Below, in pieces: positions 62,750 through 64,000 of a DNA stretch of 64,000 nt. The stretch lies in the NCBI RefSeq assembly GCF_000685095.1, contig NZ_BAYE01000023.1, forward strand, positions 1-64,000, in the 5' to 3' direction. The translations under genes were made by a program, and so were the position numbers. Below the pieces are notes generated by a model. That model searched no databases. It had not been told where the DNA came from and saw only the letters and a program-made list of their open reading frames with translations. Numbering within the stretch: position 1 is the stretch's first letter; every line of letters starts with the position of its first letter. The DNA comes from Paraburkholderia caledonica NBRC 102488. GTDB taxonomy: Bacteria; Pseudomonadota; Gammaproteobacteria; Burkholderiales; Burkholderiaceae.

Positions 62750-62766
62750 TGGACAATTCATGTCCC
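62750..62766. promoter_or_regulatory. Island operator site 7 (TGGACA-N5-TGTCCC)
   Basis: TGGACA-attca-TGTCCC, sharing its spacer and AAAC right flank with site 6 almost base for base. It lies upstream of the dynamin operon's first gene. The stretch 62767-63010 shows no gene. Confidence 0.7.
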
Positions 62767-63010
62767 AAACCACGTTTAAATTCACAGAGGTTCACTTTGC
62801 GGAAGTCAACGTCACTTATTGTCGGCCCGACGCGAATTTTCTTTAGCATCCGACGCTTTTCTTGTTTGTCTAGCCGGTGGGTTGTCCGGCGGCAGCAATG
62901 CGAATCCGGCGCCCGAGCCCGGCGCGATGCCGCTCCCGCAGCCATGCAACGCCTGCCTCGAAAAGGTGTCGACGTCCAGTTCGACAGGAAGTGAACCAAA
63001 CCGTGGGAGG

Positions 63011-63475
63011 TCAATTCATGCCACTCTTCGCGCACTCGGCGAGTTTGTAACTGCAGAAACTGGTGGTCAACGCGGCGAGTTTCTCAACCGAAAATTCTTC
63101 GTTGAGGACCGCAACTCTGACCTGTGCAAGGCAATGCGCTCCCTCGTCCGTCCATCGCATTTGTTGTTTCTTCGTCATGCGATGGCTGACAACCAAGTTC
63201 ACCGCGGACTCGGCAATGCTGCTACTGATAGGTAGCCCCTTGTGATAACGCATGCCATAGTTCACGAGCGTACCGGCGTTGTTCTCGATGTAAAAGTACA
63301 GGCGACGCAGGTTCCAGTACAACGTGGAGAACTCGTAGCCTTCCTTAGCCAACAGCGTGGCATTCGTGGCCTTGATATGCGACACCGATTGCCGGCCCTT
63401 TCCATGCCACATCAATCACTTGGCGTGATCAATCTCTATCTTGAAGCGGGTTTCAAACCCGTGAACGGGTTCCAT
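63011..63475 (-). pseudogene. Transposase C-terminal remnant (ISKra4-like)
   Basis: From an ATG at 63475 the frame runs into an in-frame TGA after about 19 codons, then continues as MWHGKGRQSV and onward to the stop at 63011. The end GLPISSSIAESAVNLVVSHRM, KKQQMRWTDEGAH matches the C-terminus of ISKra4-like and related transposases (pattern ESAV---V--RM-KKQQMRW---GAH). The N-terminal two-thirds are missing. It marks the right edge of the island as an old insertion hot spot. Confidence 0.7.
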
Positions 63476-63501
63476 ATTTAGTTCGATCGACAGCTGCGAC
63501 A

Positions 63502-63533
63502 TTACTATTGATAAAATCTGTTATCGATAGTAA
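63502..63533. promoter_or_regulatory. Operator-like palindrome
   Basis: Two 13-base arms, TTACTATTGATAA and TTATCGATAGTAA, are inverted around a 6-base spacer (AATCTG) with one mismatch. AT-rich inverted arms with this spacing are typical of dimeric HTH-protein operators. No gene lies close downstream on the minus strand except the transposase remnant; on the plus strand the next supported gene is at 63920. Confidence 0.5.
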
Positions 63534-63620
63534 CGTTCCGACCAGAACGCAGACAGGTCAATGAGCCGTTCACGAACCCGTCAGCTTGCGGTTGACGGAA
63601 AAAGAGGCAGTCGGGAGGGC

Positions 63621-63710
63621 TTAGTGGCGGTACCTGATCCAGGCCACTGCGATGCCGCCGATCACGTGGATCAGCGCAACGAGTACCCTGGTCGGATCGA
63701 GCTTTTTCAT
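63621..63710 (-). CDS. 29-aa hydrophobic peptide, possible small membrane protein or type I toxin
   Basis: ATG at 63710, stop TAA at 63621. A GAGG lies six bases before the ATG. The product has a charged start (MKKLDPTR), a hydrophobic core (VLVALIHVIGGIAVAWI) and a basic tail (RYRH), the shape of small membrane-inserted peptides including type I toxins. A strong minus-strand terminator sits only 16 bases before its start codon, so expression would need read-through or a promoter within the gap. Confidence 0.45.
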   Translation of the reverse strand: MKKLDPTRVLVALIHVIGGIAVAWIRYRH

Positions 63711-63725
63711 CCACAGCCTCGTAAA

Positions 63726-63755
63726 CGCAAAAACCCGCCTCACGGGGCGGGTCAG
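63726..63755 (-). terminator. Rho-independent terminator (minus strand)
   Basis: ACCCGCC/GGCGGGT stem (63733-63739 with 63746-63752), six-base loop, and on the minus strand a following T-run (A-run at 63729-63732 on plus). It directly precedes the 29-codon peptide gene. Confidence 0.78.
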
Positions 63756-63759
63756 AAAT

Positions 63760-63788
63760 GCAAAAGGCCGCTCGAGGCGGCCTTTTGC
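63760..63788. terminator. Bidirectional hairpin terminator
   Basis: AAAAGGCCGC/GCGGCCTTTT with a five-base loop (63762-63786). T-runs follow on both strands, so it can end transcription either way. Together with the neighbouring terminator it insulates the small peptide gene from the gene starting at 63920. Confidence 0.75.
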
Positions 63789-63919
63789 GAAGTGTCGGGG
63801 CGCACGAACGCCCACTGGCGAAATACTACGCGATATCCGCCAACAAAAACAGGCCCCGGTTCCATGGTTCAGGTGTCTGTCCGGATTCGCGGTCGACCAC
63901 CGCACAGCAAGGAAACAGG

Positions 63920-64000
63920 ATGGACTACCGCGTTAGCTATGAACACAGCCTCGCCGATACGCCGGACGACTTCATCGCCCAGGTGCCGGACCAGCTTGTC
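63920..64000 (+). CDS. Unidentified protein, N-terminal 27 codons (partial)
   Basis: ATG at 63920 after AAGGA at 63909-63913. The frame is open to the window edge (MDYRVSYEHSLADTPDDFIAQ and on). Too little is visible to name it. Acidic and soluble at the start. Confidence 0.6.
   Translation, partial: MDYRVSYEHSLADTPDDFIAQVPDQLV

Noticed and set aside
29399..62766. The GGGACA-N5-TGTCCC sites as terminal repeats of insertion sequences
   Set aside because: They do not flank any transposase gene as a pair, sit at promoter distance from different start codons, occur in both orientations, and share only the palindrome plus short flanks.
29399..62766. The same sites as sigma-54 promoters (GG-N10-GC pattern)
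   Set aside because: They are symmetrical around the 5-base spacer and lack the conserved TTGC of the -12 element.
1..64000. CRISPR arrays, tRNA and rRNA genes
   Set aside because: No regularly spaced repeats and no tRNA T-loop/acceptor pattern or rRNA sequence were seen when reading through the window.

Overview
The window looks like a piece of a Burkholderia/Paraburkholderia/Caballeronia-type betaproteobacterial genome. The DNA is GC-rich, it carries a DUF2917 gene, a livFGMH transporter, LysR-rich metabolic neighbourhoods and IS66, IS3, IS110 and ISKra4 elements that are typical of that group. The many IS remnants and patchy codon use suggest an accessory or plastic region. Genus assignment is inference.

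Region 1 (1-18.8 kb) is a metabolic and IS mosaic. It starts inside an IS66 element (tnpA end, tnpB, tnpC), followed by an IS3 transposase remnant. Next come an SGNH esterase with a divergent LysR regulator, a second LysR regulator divergent from a glutathione S-transferase, a truncated SnoaL-like paralogue, a DUF2917 protein, an APC transporter, a nitrilase-family amidohydrolase, an FAD monooxygenase, an IS110 remnant, and the branched-chain amino acid ABC transporter genes livHMGF.

Region 2 (18.8-26.6 kb) is a five-gene redox operon on the minus strand: a SnoaL fusion protein, an aldehyde dehydrogenase, a molybdopterin oxidoreductase, a 7Fe-type ferredoxin and an adrenodoxin-reductase-type NADPH:ferredoxin reductase. 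A MocR-type (GntR/aminotransferase) regulator is transcribed divergently. The control region and the first part of the lead gene are duplicated in inverted orientation at 7.6-8.2 kb. A complete ISKra4-family element (26.8-28.3 kb) separates this from the next region.

Region 3 (28.4-62.8 kb) is a large genome-defence-like or DNA-metabolism island. Its transcription units are: a 5'-nucleotidase; several unknown genes (29.7-34.7 kb); a ten-gene minus operon (46-aa membrane protein, zinc ribbon, sirtuin, RecC, RecB, RecD, unknown 519-aa protein, second sirtuin, WYL regulator, NERD-helicase); a small plus gene at 51.1 kb; and a six-gene minus operon (unknown 430-aa protein, phospholipase-D-like nuclease, SNF2-like helicase, two dynamin-like GTPases, a coiled-coil/TM protein). 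The most striking observation is a 17-bp palindrome, consensus GGGACA-N5-TGTCCC, in the upstream region of nearly every transcription unit of this island (seven copies, six intergenic regions). By eye I found no other copy in the window. It ties the whole island into one putative regulon. The combination of paired dynamins, PLD nuclease, helicase, RecBCD and sirtuins under one operator is, as far as I can tell, not a named system.

Region 4 (62.8-64.0 kb) holds a transposase remnant, an operator-like palindrome, a 29-codon hydrophobic peptide gene beside two strong hairpin terminators, and the start of an unidentified gene.
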